From NCBI GenBank assembly GCA_963969395.1, contig OZ017799.1, positions 12,650,501 through 12,714,500 on the forward strand: 64,000 bases of DNA, written 5' to 3'. Of this stretch, positions 49,901 to 62,800 are shown in pieces (the first letter of the stretch is position 1; every line of letters starts with the position of its first letter). The DNA comes from Pseudoscleropodium purum. Taxonomy: Eukaryota; Streptophyta; Bryopsida; Hypnales; Brachytheciaceae. The notes beneath the pieces were generated by a model that ran no database searches, was not told the origin of the DNA, and worked only from the letters and a program-made list of their open reading frames with translations. The translations under genes and the position numbers were made by a program.

Positions 49901-50953
49901 TCTTGGCTGCGATTAAGATTTCTATTTCGTCGGCATTGTTTTTTGGAGAATTGCGAATTGAAGCGGATCGCTGCGTCGTGTTGAGGTAAGGCGTCGAAAA
50001 AATCCATAGCGGATATCGGTACATTCTGATGTTAGCGGATAACCGGGGTTCGTAGTGAATGATTTGTTTTGCGAATTTCATAATGGTCACTTACGGGGAA
50101 ACCGAATCTGCTTATTACCGAGTTTAGAATTCAGCTATAACTTCAACATTTTCAACGATTTGAAAGTTTTCAATTTTTTATGCGTACTTAAATCTTAAGA
50201 ACTGAGTCGTTAGAAGAGAATCGAAGAAAATGCAGTGAAAGACAATCAGAATTGCAATCACATATTTTTCAGAACGGGGGTATTCTGTTTTCCAGTAACT
50301 AAACTGAACCTTTGATGGTTTAGTTGATTCGGACTGGTTTTTTGGTAGTAATTTATCTTTGGTTTGAGTAATTTGTTTTTCAACCGCCGCTGGAACTCGA
50401 GCAGAAAGATCAACTTGCTGCTTTTGGAGTTCACAGTCGATTTTTTTTTGAGTCTGGTGTCCTTCCCTCTGTACATAAAACTAATCCAGCATGTATTCAT
50501 GAAGAACAGACTTAACGAATCGTTCTCTGTTGTAGCGTAATGGCGCATGGCGGAGGGACGGCGTCAGGGGTTTAGTTGTGCAAATTCGTAGAACGTGTGC
50601 GTTGTTGTTGATGCTTAGGGGTTTAGGGCATCGTGTGATCATTTTCATGTGGTGCAACGTGTATAGAGTAAGCCGACTGTGAGAGTTTCACGAGCTTCGC
50701 TGGATTCTTCACGGTTTTTTCTTTCAACGAACTCAGTGATTTTCTACTATGAAACATTTTTCCCTTATTGAGGAACCGCACGTCCTTGTGGAATGAAAAA
50801 CCACAGAATCTGTGTCCTCCAATAGCAACGGGAACCGATATCCTTTTTCTTGGATGTAGGATTGGCGTTTGAAGTTCGATGAGACCGAAATGAAGGAGAC
50901 GTGAAGCACTGCAAGAGCAGCAGCTTGGAAGTGGTGGTCTCGTCACCGGGGTC
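46941..50953. other. Spacer between the Ca2+-ATPase and the polymerase
   Basis: The ATPase 3' UTR probably runs to about 47.3-47.8 kb. From about 47.9 to 49.6 kb the DNA is AT-rich without recognised features. From about 49.65 kb base composition becomes more balanced, suggesting the promoter and leader of the polymerase gene. Minus-strand frames at 49575-49814 and 50623-51024 were not recognised. Confidence 0.45.
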
Positions 50954-53900
50954 ATGGAAGAACCTGTGCGTATGATGTTACTGGACGCCATCTTCACAGA
51001 TGCTCCGATTTCTTCGCCCGCCACTCCGCCTTCTGTATGTTTACACTTCCTTTCCTTTTAACATTCTTTGACTTGGTCGGATGCCTACCTTTATAGAATT
51101 CTACGATGACGTTGTCCTGGATCGCTAGATTCTGTTTGAAAGGGTAAAATATAAATTAGCAGCTGGAACAGGAGCGTGACGTTCATATGCAATTTCTGAT
51201 CACTAGACCGTAATACAGTAAGCTGTGTGTACAGAAGTATGCTTATAGATCATATTTATTGACGTACGCCTGGATATATGCTCTCGTGAGAGACACAGTT
51301 GAAATAATCAAGTTTAAAATATTATTCTACTGTTTTGTTGTGAGCAGGTGCTACTTTATGGGCTGAATTCGGAAGGGGTGAGCATTGCAGTTCACGTAAA
51401 TGGTGAGTGCGTTTGGTTTTCTCTTTGGACATCACACCTACTAGCATTCTTTCTATCTCGATCAATGGAGTGGGTGCAATCGTTCCAAGCAGAATCTTGA
51501 GTTGTCATCAGTGACATGACTTTGTGCTGAGCTGCTCATCGATGCAGTAATGTGTTGGGATTCAGCTCGGGTGCACTATATTTCGTGTTTGAATTCAATG
51601 TCCTTAATTGGCCCTCAAACGTCTTCTACAGTGTTTGTTGTTTGTGATGTCGAGAGTATCTAGACAAACGTTGACAATATCCCACACAGATAAGCGTATG
51701 AGTAAGTATGATTTTCAGAAGTTTATAGTTGTATAAAATTTTGAAACTGAAGAGTTAAGTTTGTTTGTGGAGCAGATTTCGTGCCCTATTTCTGGTTTCC
51801 AGCTCCCGTGTGCAAAGTGGATGGGAAAGTTGTGCCCTTAAACGAAGGCCTTTTGGACACTGTCAAAGAACATCTCAATCGTAAAGTGTTAGCCAGCCGG
51901 AAGAAAACGGGTGTCTCCTGTGATCAATTTGTAAGTCATTTTGACTTCTGATAGAAGTCGTTCATTTTTGTAGTATTGTGAACCAAGTGATGATAGAATT
52001 TGACACTGTTTCTAAGCAACTTAAAAAACAGCGAAATGAATGAAATCGAATCCAAATTCTGAATCCTTATCAGATTGAGTTCTTTTTGCAGAAGTTTTAA
52101 TTTTTTGACAAAAAACACAACTTGCATTCACTTAGCGTAAAGTCTCTGGCGTTCGCGAGTTTTATGCCCTCAGTAGCAGTTAATATCTGATTCACTTGTG
52201 TTCTTACGCATTGGTGTTGTGGTTTTGCAGATCACTGCGATTACAGTAGAATACAGGACACCGCTTATGTATTACCGTCATGGGGGACCATTTTTATTTC
52301 TGAAGGTATGACCCTTTCACCTTAACGTTATATTTGTACAGGATTCAAAATGGTGGGGGCTTAAGGACAAGAAGCAAAGTCATGTCTTTTGTGGACGTGG
52401 TCTGCTTGTAAACTCATTCCCATATCTGACTATCTGATGTAGGTGGAAGTCTGGAGAGGTAAAGACATTGGTATAGTTGCAAAGGAACTGACTGTACTCG
52501 CTGAGGAGAACGAGATGCGATCCGAAGGTCTCGTTTGGAAGGATTGGACTTCTCATGAAGAGGGAATCAAAGTTAGTATTATTTGCATAACTCGAGCATC
52601 TTGTGTGTTTATATACTTACATACCTGAACGAGACCTTGGAATTAAAAATATGAAACCGGCAGTCGTATTATTGTTAATTTTAATGATAATCTTGTTATT
52701 TTAGTACCTGTGTGTTTTCTATCCTCTGTTTACATTTCTCTGAACATCTTTCCCACATGATAGTTAACTTGTTTTGGCAGTTGGGCATGCGATTCTTTTG
52801 TGATACAGCTATTGCAGGAGGCTCTTGGGTGGAAATTAAGCAGGCTAAGCCAATTCTACATGATCAGCAGAAGACGAGATGCTCCAAGGAGCTAGTTGCA
52901 TCCTGGCGAAATCTTATTGGATTGACCGCAGATGCGACAAATCACATGGAGTTCACGGAATCAGCTGCAAGCGCACCAAGCGTCCCTTGTAATAGCGAGG
53001 ATTTCGGTATGTTACAGAGTAGAGATATTATTCTGGACCTGGATGACCAAAGTGATACATCACTTCCAGACGAAGAGGATCTCCCCGACTTCACACAGAT
53101 TAAAAGTAAAACGAGCGTAATGGAGCAGCCAAAATCAAGGGATTCAAGCAGTAGCGATCCTTCTCTGCCTTCAATTTCTGGCAAGACTACTTGGAATCTG
53201 ATTGCTCCACTACGAATACTTTCCTTGCATGTACAGTGTTCCGGTGGTGGAGGACTGTTGCCGGAAACTAAGGAAATCAGCATCTCTTCTCCAGTCAAAT
53301 CAGGAAGAGGCAGGGGTAGGGGTAAAGGAAGAGGACGATCTGAACCTCTTGTTAAGCCGAGCACGAAAGTGGTCAGTGGGGGAATCGGATCAGGGTCCCC
53401 TGGAGATATGGAAGCCAGTGTCACAGATATTGAGGGCCTCACCAGCCTAGTAGGTGGGGGCTCGGCAATTCCATCACGGGACCCGGTGCTTGTGATATCT
53501 CACATTCTTCGCTTTCCGGGGCATCAAGATAGGACAAGAAAGGTTGTTTTTACCTATGGCAAGAGTCCTCACCAAGGAGCACTACCAGGAGTTGAGGTTC
53601 GCAAGTTTGACTCTGAACCAGCTATGCTAACAGCGTGGCGCGAGTTCTTTTTTTGGGAGATCGATCCGGATGTAGTATGTGTTTATCAAATGAAGGAGAG
53701 CTTGCGGTATATTGCAGAACGTTTCAAGGTCCTAAAGCTGGGAGCTTTTGATATTGGTCGACGGAAAGGCCAAATAACTGAGGTATGGTCTGTCTTCATG
53801 CCCATTCAGTACGTTCATGATGCTTACATAAGGGTGAGTGCTGGTGGGCTCAGACTTGATCGAGCGTGTGGTGTGGCTGGCCATATTATAGACTTTAAAG

Positions 53901-56900
53901 TTGATATCCGTGAATTTTGCAGGTGAAATCAGTTGTGACTTATGGAAAGCATTGGGTGAGGCAGCAAGCGCGTATGACTTCAACTTCTAATCAAGAAGTC
54001 TTTCGGGCCTACGTAGAGGGAAGATTGGTTATTGACATGCTTCGAGTTGTGCTGGTGTCGTTTAACCTCTCTACCTTCACTCTCGGAGAGTGTTCTCAGG
54101 TGACTTTGTCTTTTTCCAGTGGCTAGAGTTATGTGTCTTTAGGCCTGCATCCTAAAATTGACGCTCCCATTATCTTAGAGTACTGCTTTTTCATTTCTTT
54201 CCTCAGTATGAGAATTGGAAATGTTTAAAGTTTAGTTTATTCAAGCCCTTGCGGTCTAGTGTAAGGACTTTGGGTGGTATCACTACGGAATTTGTTCCTC
54301 ATGCTACCTAGCCTTGGTTGTTGGATATGTGAGTGGAAATTGTACGTCTTTGATTACAGACTTCAGATCCTCTAGAAACTCTTATGCAGTCGCTTTCTGG
54401 TTACCTTCCAAGCCACAGTAATTGAATAGCGTTGTATTAGGTGGGGATAGTTGTTTTTAGGATCTCCGAAAGAGGTGCTTTCAACTGCTGCAGTGTCGGA
54501 GCTTTGGCAAGGCAAGTATGGCGGTCTTTCCCGACTTTTAGCATATTCTCTCCATGAAGCTGAGGTGGGCATTTGAACATTTGAGCATATGTATCTACTG
54601 GAGGCATTACTTCAATACCTTGTGAAGGGTGTCTTTGCGTCCAAGTCGTGCGTTCCATGGTGTTCGCGCAAGTCATCTGTCTCTCTGGCAAATCTTGTGC
54701 GAGTGATGGCGTGTGTGGATTCATATTTGACGCATGTCGTCCGACAGGTTTCTCTTAACCTTATGGAGAAGTTGCAAACACTTCCAGAGACAGTGGAGAT
54801 GGCAAGAGTTACGGGATTGACGCTTTCTGATGTCCTTTACAAAGCTCAAATGGTGCGAGTTCAAGTAAGTGGACTGATTTATCAAGTCATGGACCGTGCA
54901 TTTGGAATCCTTCTACTCTGTCATTCCGATTTAATAATGATGCAGGGAATTGATTGTTAGTATGCCTGACTTCTTAATTATTGCACTGGTCACAGAGCTT
55001 GCTCCTACGAAGTGCACGCAGAGAAGGTTGGCTTCTAGGAGGAACAACTTTGAACGGTGAGTTCTGTATTTTTTGATGTTATTCGATTTTAGATTTAGTG
55101 TAGGAAATCATGGTTTAATTTTGTCAAATCATGAGCATTAATATGAAAGAAAAGAAATCCTGCACACGCATTCAACCTTCTAAATTAGTGTATCCTGCGA
55201 AGACAATTTGAGTATTTATGAAACTCAAAGCATTTGAAGATGGACATAAAGCTACATACATGTCTAGAAACAGTCTAACTTTTCTGGAAGACCACAATAA
55301 ATGCGGTGGGAAGTTTTGATAACTTGGGTTATTTATTATGCTGGCATTATGATGATGATGATGATGATGATGCGGATGCTGATGCTGATGTTGAAGCCTA
55401 GCCAACATCTGCATTGTTGCACAATTTGAGTAATATTTTCCTTTTCAGAAATATGTGGCTGTTGGCTTCTTTGACACAGGGCAACTATCAGAGAGTCCTT
55501 TTCTGATACATCCAAAAGACAGTCACACTGCTGGGTTTTATCAGGTATACGACGTAGGGTTGATAATCTCAGGTGTCAGTAGCAACGCTAGTAATGAACT
55601 TCTGCTAATAGCAACGCATCAAGTTGTTGAAGCAGATGAGTGATATAGTTGATTGATTAATCATGAAAGGTGTGGAGGATACTTCCTTACTTTTGAGCTG
55701 AGATTTTTTGTGTGCAGGATCCCATCGGAATCTTGGATTTTGCTTCGCTTTACCCATCTTTATTTATGGCTCATAATTTGTAAGTCATGAGCATTATTTT
55801 TGAATACGTGGATTTTAATTGTGACTCACAGCTTAAACTGGAATGAACTTGTTTTTTGAAGGTGTGCTTTATGTTGTTTGAAACCTGGGTTTGTATCTTC
55901 TCTGGTTTCGGTGTTGTGTTGAACACTGGTTGATTCAGTTGTCTCCAAGAGTAGAAATTCCTTAAGATTCTCTTTGTTATACAGGTGTTACACAACATTG
56001 GTACATCCAGAGGACGCAAAAACAATGCCTGCTCATTCGTTAACAACCAGGTAGGCCAAGGAATTCTGTTTGGTCTGTCTATTGAATTTTTCGCTGATAA
56101 GAACGTTCTCCACTAGTCCCGTGCTCTTGTTATTCTGTTCTCTCTGCACGTTGGGCTCTTCGAATAAGATTCTGTCTTGCTACCTGAAATTTGTCTATAC
56201 TCAGAGAATTGTTTTCAGTCAGTAAAGTTGAGTCGGAACTGAACATCAACCTGCACGTTTGATATAGTTTGTGATGCTCAATTCTCTGATGCTTCACCTA
56301 ATGTTCATTTCTTTATTGGCGGATGGTGACGGGTGGATGTTCTCAGTCCAACTGGTGCTCAATTTGTAGTGGCATCGGTACGACGAGGTGTCTTACCCCG
56401 CATTTGTGGTATGAGTTTCAACCTTCAATCAAGTCTTCTTATGAGGTCATATATCATATTCTATGATATATATTGACTTTCCAATCTCCATTTTTCTGAT
56501 CTAAATAAACTCTGAAGATTGTCGTTTATTCACACCCACGTAGCATTCCTACGTAGCAGCACTTCCTTTACTGCCTGGAAATTATGGGTTTATGTACTGT
56601 CTCAACGTTTAGTTCCTCGCAGGTGCTCTGATTACAGCACGAAAGCAAGCTAGAGATCGCATGGCCACGGAGAATATTAGTCCTGAAGAGCATGCTGTAT
56701 TGGATGGGAGGCAGAAGGCTTTGAAGGTGCAATCATCTCCTTTTGGTTTCTAAGTTCAAAGTGACTTGTGATGGGAATTATTATAAATTGCCTTCTGTGC
56801 CCTGATTCTCCACTACCGTAGTATCTGCCGTTCAGAATGCACTAACTGAAATCTGTATTGTTATGACTGGCTGCAGCTTTGCTCAAATGCTTTATATGGA

Positions 56901-59847
56901 TTCACAGGTGCGAGTGCATCACCTCAGCAGGCACTTCCATTAGCGGACACTTGCTTGAGGTAACGTACAAACAGTTGAGATCGTCTGTGCCCATCAAAGA
57001 TTGATCTTGATTTATCTCGCATCATCTCAAGATACGTAGGGATTGTGTTAATTTTCAAAGATTTGCGGGTTCAAGCCACTTTCTAGAGAGAGTCTTTCTT
57101 GTTTCATGCTATTAGATTTTACGTTGCGGTAGTTGGTGTGTGCTTTGGATCGGTATTCTTAGTAAAGGAACCGAAAATCTGGCCGTCCTGCTAGACAATT
57201 CCAAACAATGACATTCTTAGGGGTTGCGATTTTGTAAACACTTTCATAATGTGAGGGCTTCACTGAAGTTTGATACTTAATGTCTAATGTAGATTCGTGA
57301 TTTTTCTAATGGTGTATTTGATTACTGCAGCATGGGGGCGGCCACATGTAAGCAGGCCGTGGAGCTTGTTGGCGGTGTCTCTGAAAAGTTTCAGGTCATT
57401 TATGCGCAGACCGACAGTGTTTTTGTTCGCTTCCAAGATGCCAGCATTGATGACGCTATCAAACTGGGCACACAAGCTGCTGAAATTGTTTCTCAAGCCT
57501 TTCCCTCTCCCATTGTTCTCAAGTTCGAAAGGGTGATCTCAAAATTTCATGAGTGACATTTTGGCAATCTCGATGTTCAATCATGAAATAAATATCGTGA
57601 ATCTAGCCTCTGTTGCTCTGTTGCTCTGTTGCTCTGTGGTTTTGGGTTCCTTTGCTCTTACTGACGCCAGAACAAATTCCATTTTGCAGGTTCTCTGTCC
57701 TTTTCTTCTCCTTCAGGTCATAATTTTACCCTACAATATTTGTGCGTATGGTTTACGATACTAAAATTCATTTATTGCTGAGAAGGTATTTGAGTTTGTT
57801 CACATCGCCTTTGTTGACACTTAACAATTGACGTACGAGCAGGTGAATAGGTACGCTGGCAAGCAGTACACGAGCAGACAAGCAAACAAAGGGCAGGGTA
57901 CATTATTTGTGAAAGGTATTGAAGCCGAAAGGAGAGATGTGCCTAGATTTGTCCGACAAATATGCAAGCAGGCTCTGAGTGACATACTTGTGGAAAATGA
58001 CGTATCACGAGCTTTGGAAAATTGCAAGAACTCCATACGACAGATGGTGTCAGCCAAGTTTAGCTTATATGAGTATGTCATGACTGGGGTAAGGCTCTGG
58101 TCATTTGCAGTGAAATTCCTCCTTGGTGGCACTTTTATTTTCGTGTGTGGAGGGGCAATTTACTGTATTCATTGCAGTTTGTTTTTTTGTAGTGTTGCAT
58201 GCTCAATTTGATCTCTTATTATGAGGATTATCGCTTAATCACTACATCATTTGAGAGAATAGGAAGTGAAAAGTCGATTATCATTTCATGATTTCAAATA
58301 AAGCCTACTCTGTGTCGATGTCTTTCAGATCACTTACTATATTTATTGATTGGTTGAATGCAGGGTCTCTGGCGCGTGGATGATCATGATATTACAAAGC
58401 TAGCTGCAGTTACGAAGGGCTCCAACAAGCATGTGGGGGCATCAACTGCTGAAGAAGGGCGAGGCCCCCATGTGGCTCTTTCTGTGAGGTTAAAACGCAA
58501 GGATCCAGATAGACAGTTTCATATTGGGGAAAGGGTGCCTTATATTCTCATGGCTAACTCAAACAAGCTTCAGGTAAATCGGTCGGTGCTCACCATGTAA
58601 GCGTTTAAATCAATGCTCAGATTTGGAAGGTGGGATGGACTGGCCAATGATCACATCTTTTTACTCAAGTCTCTAACATTTGAATTTATCGTAATTGTCA
58701 AAGCTCAGGTTGTAGGCATTTCTGATAACTGCAATGAAGTAGGGAAGAAAGAAACTACTAGACCTAGAGTTCTCTCACTCTTGCTGTGGCAGGATGACAT
58801 GGCGGAAGATCCAATTGATGCACTCCTTGGAGGCATTCCGGTGAATACACACGTGTATCTTGAGAACAAGCTTCGCAAGCCTCTGGAATCTGTAAGACTG
58901 TTGAACCTGCATTTTCCGTCTTTTATACTTCCAACTCGCTTCTCAATCTGATGTATGCTTACATGGGATGAGCGGAGTTGTCTTATTTGTCTATCGTTCC
59001 GTGTGAGCTACAGTTTATTGTGCCTGCATTTATCATTGATCTAATTCTTGCTGATATATCTCAATTTCTATTAGCGCACACTTTGAACGTGTAGTTCCTT
59101 TCCAGAAGATTCATAACTGCATACACCACCTCAAGTTGTGACACTGCAATCTTCTGATGAGTCAGATTCTGGAGTTTGTTACGGATCCTTCAACATTGAG
59201 GGAGTTATTTACTGGTAGCCATACTGTCCCTCCTCCAAATGCATACAGGGGTGCACCGAACCGGACACAGGGCTTAGTTAGCAACTTCTTCCGACCCAAG
59301 GCACTTTGTCTCGTTTGCAGGTATGATGGTAACAGTTCAAGAGATTATTATTCATAAGCAGTCCTATCTGGGCTCAAATTCACATGCACTTTCAGTCCTT
59401 TTTTCCACCCGTATGACAGGTAGTGACTAGCCCCGCCCACAAGCTTCTTCTTATCGAGGCCTTTATCCGCTGATGTCCTTTTTCCACTGATGCTCGTAAC
59501 AAGTGCACAACTGCCAAAGTGAATCAGGAAGTGGAACAAGTCTTGACTAGTACTTTTATTTTTATTACAGAAAACCGCTGGAAAACGGGCAAGGAGCTCT
59601 ATGTCAAGACTGTACTCTAGCAGGTCGTGCGCAGAGAGCAGCAACCGCTATATTTTATGATATGGCTGAGCAGGAGAGCAAGCTGGCTGGAGCTCATGCG
59701 GAATGTAACAGGTGCCAATCGGGAGGGCATTTTCAGTCTGTTCTTTGTACGAACTCTGATTGCCCTGTCTTCTACATGCGCTATGAATGTCCTCAAAGCC
59801 TCTCAGTTTTGGAATCTTCTCTATTCAAGCTTGATCATCAGTTCTAG
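50954..59847 (+). CDS. POLD1-like: DNA polymerase delta catalytic subunit-like, exonuclease motifs lost
   Basis: A B-family DNA polymerase, 1224 residues from 23 exons in phase: 50954-51034, 51348-51402, 51776-51930, 52231-52305, 52443-52571, 52781-53833, 53923-54099, 54451-54564, 54748-54864, 54996-55056, 55480-55544, 55718-55779, 55985-56050, 56347-56408, 56623-56726, 56877-56959, 57331-57532, 57690-57716, 57843-58088, 58364-58573, 58793-58891, 59166-59320, 59571-59847. Delta-type signatures are DFASLYPSLFMAHNLCYTTL (motif A, D701), LDGRQKALKLCSNALYGFTG (motif B), EMARVTG, DPIDALLGGIPVNTHVYLEN, and two cysteine clusters (C1129, C1132, C1144, C1147; C1178, C1181, C1192, C1197). Exo I FDIE is LHVQ (314-317), Exo II reads YQMKESLRYI (467-476), and Exo III YxxKDA is YSLHEA (607-612). 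Motif C is YAQTDS. Segments before and after Exo I are inserted, and the N-terminus is shorter than in POLD1. Confidence 0.9.
53300..53338 (+). other. Arg/Gly-rich basic segment in the polymerase
   Basis: It encodes SGRGRGRGKGRGR (about residues 339-351), part of an insertion of about 60 to 70 residues between the altered Exo I motif and the DPVLVISHI segment. In ordinary POLD1 these two parts are only about a dozen residues apart. RG-rich runs of this kind bind nucleic acid in other proteins; a role here is inference. Confidence 0.75.
55350..55398. repeat. GAT-type trinucleotide repeat in a polymerase intron
   Basis: An imperfect (GAT)n run continuing as GATGCT and GATGTT, within intron 10 of the polymerase gene. 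Confidence 0.85.
57604..57640. repeat. Short CTCTGTTG tandem repeat in a polymerase intron
   Basis: An eight-base unit (GCTCTGTT) is repeated three to four times in intron 17, just upstream of the 27-base exon 18. Confidence 0.7.
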
Positions 59848-62800
59848 CTTAGCTTCAGAAGAGTAGAATTGAATACCAGGAGTTTTAGTTTGATATTTAT
59901 GCTTGAATTGTCTTTGTTGTAATGTACTACTTCCATTGCTTTACGTAATCCATTGAAAATAAACAAATCCTTGCATTCTTCATGTATGAGCCCTGTCTGG
60001 GGCCCTCGGTTACTGTGTAAGGACAGAGCCTATGACTAAACTGTTCGTATTATATGCTCGCTTTTGCCACTATGCATGTCTGATTAATACCCAGAAGATG
60101 CAAACATCTACGTACTCGGTATGAATGAAATATTTTATTTTCATTTTTCGGATATGAAATTGCATGTCTTCTACAGTGGCTCTTCTAAGTATTCATAGAC
60201 TTCAAAATTGCCAAAACTAATTCATTGAGAAATTGACTTTTTAACAAATTTTTGGACATGTTGAAGTACAAGACAATTGTATAATATGATTTTTCAATAT
60301 TTTTAATATTATTTTTTATTTTTCAGTTGTATTAAATTGTATTAAATGGTGTAAGGAACTAAGGATAGAACTATAATTAAACTATTCACATATATAGTAG
60401 TCAACTCTTAAACCCCCCATCCTCTTCAAATTGCCCCTATGATTAAGTATTAAATGGACACAACATGGTCTTAAAATGGATATGTGACAAATTTTTAATG
60501 AGTTGAAGTTAAAGTAAAAGTATATAAAAAATCACTTAAATGTAGATGGTTAAAGCATGTGGTCAATTAATGTTTAAATGTAGTGGTAGATGAGCATTTA
60601 TGTATTTCAATGCCAACTATCAGTAAGCCAACTATTTTTTTTGAAGAATGCAAAATTTGAAAATTTATTGGATATAAGTATGGTCACTTTATAGCCCATT
60701 GTTTGTTACTTATTGGAAGTTTTGATGCTAATTCTTGGTTTCTTCATCTACCTTAACAAGTCACATGTGTGCTAGTTTTGCCAAACCTACTATCATAAAT
60801 ACGTGCCTAGAACTAAAAAATTTGAAAAATCATTACTAATTCAATATTGCTTGGAAAATTATGAAACCACTTGTATTAGATGTCACATCCATTTATCTTT
60901 TTCTAAAAAATAAATAAAAAATCTTACAATCTATTGAAGCCTATGAAAAAGGCAAAATATCTCGTAAATGGTCACTTTGAAGCCATACTATTCTATATAC
61001 ACACATGTATATATAGGTATATATGCTTTTCAAAATTTCAACAATTTTTTGGAGATTTTTAGAGTAAATTTTAAAAATCTTAAATATTTGGAGTTATATT
61101 TTAAGAAGAAATATTTCATTTAATAAAATTTTAAATTCATGAAATTCTTATTAGAAAAATTCAAGAAGAATTTTTAGTTCACTTACTAAAGAATCTTGAA
61201 AAAAAATTCTTTCTATTGAAATTTTTTTTCACTAATAAATTTTATTAAATTATTAAAATTTTAAAAATTTGTCTAAAAGAATTTTGAAAATTTATTTTAA
61301 GCATTTGTGTTACTAGTTTGTACCATATTAATATTCAATTTTTTTTTAAATCTCTAATTTCTCAATTAGCTATAGTCATTTTTTATAAAAATATATGAAA
61401 TTTTTTGTAAGTCACTATCCCTATCCAGTAAAAAGATAAGAACAACTTGTTTCTGATTAATCCCCCCACTTTCAATTTTCAAAATCATAGACAATTAATT
61501 TGCTCATGGAAAAAAAATTGAAACCAATTTCCAAGCTATCAATCTAGGATATAGATATGGGGTACAAATACAGATATGGATACGGATACATGGGAATAGA
61601 AATCCCATATTGATTGCAGATCCCATTTTTATTCTAGAATTACAAATAGGATGGGGTAGGTGGATATGGATTGGATTGAGGTTTGGGAATCTAAAAGAAT
61701 TATGTTCTAGTAGGGGGTTGGGGGGTAATAAAATGAAAAATCTATTAAATTAAACTAATTGTCTGAAAACATATTTTCTCACTATCCACTCAAAAGATAG
61801 CGATTCTCTCACTATATATGTCATATTTATTGCTAATGATTTAAAATTACTTTGTATTTTTGGAAGAATATGAAGAAACTTCATTACTAATACAAAACCA
61901 ATTCAAGAAATCTAAAAAATTTACCATAGGTGTATATTACCATGTAAACAATGTTTTTTTTGTCTAGAAAGTCAAAAGACTAGAATTGGTTGAAAGTTCA
62001 AATTACAATAAAATGTTCAATTTTAGGAATCTTCAAATTAAAGTAGAACTAGCCAATCATTTGATTGACTTCATGTCATTACTATAGTTGGGGTGAAGTT
62101 TAAAAAAGATGATTTCATGAATGAAATTTAGATTTAGAGCAAAGAATTAGAAGTTGCCAAAAATACACATATTAGAATAAGTACATCAAATGAAATTCCA
62201 AATTGGTTATATCCCCACACCTATCTAAGTCCCTATCACAATATATGTTAGGAGCAAAACTATGCCCAAACATTCTCAATGTAAGGACTACACACTAAAA
62301 TACACTTCATTTATCCCATTCAAATATCAAATTCATGTATTGCAATGAATACTTCTCTCTTGACTCTATCTCTAAAATTCAACAAATACCAACCACTACT
62401 ACAAAATATAACAATCTAGGATGTACAATTACAACCACTAATGTCATCACCACCAAGAATTGAGGAACAATATATATCCCATCCATCACAAAACTACAAA
62501 AAGACTTCAAACTCCTACAGTCAACCATCAAAATGATTTTAAACAACAACAATAACAATGTTGCCAATTATATTAAAATGCCTTTGTCTATATTTTCCTT
62601 CACTATTAAAAACTTGAAAACCTCAAACCCTCCCAATCTAGTCTTGTTTTTTTTTTCTCTCTGTAATGAAATCACTTTCATTTATTTCCCAAAAAAAAAA
62701 AAAAAAACTCTAAACCAATTTCCCCTTCCTCAATTCTAACATCAACATCACCATTTATACTCTCATTCAACAATTTCCAAATTAGATTAGTTATTGCTTC

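Noticed and set aside
52712..52780. Start of the polymerase at the Met-rich frame at 52712
   Set aside because: The stretch is a pyrimidine-rich intron end with acceptor GGCAG at 52776-52780; five upstream exons encode recognisable N-terminal delta sequence.
55449..55479. Polymerase exon 11 starting at 55449 (KYVAVGFFDT)
   Set aside because: This acceptor is out of phase with exon 10; the acceptor ending at 55479 restores phase (GTTLN-G-QLSESPF).
50954..59847. REV3 (polymerase zeta) identity, suggested by the missing exonuclease
   Set aside because: Motif A (SLYPSLFMAHNLCYTTL), motif B (SNALYGFTGA), EMARVTG and the CNRC...CTNSDC cluster fit delta; zeta-type motifs and the very long zeta N-terminus are absent.
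61550..61690. LTR retrotransposon remnant suggested by GATATGGATACGGATA repeats
   Set aside because: No paired long repeats, primer-binding site or coding remnant was visible nearby.
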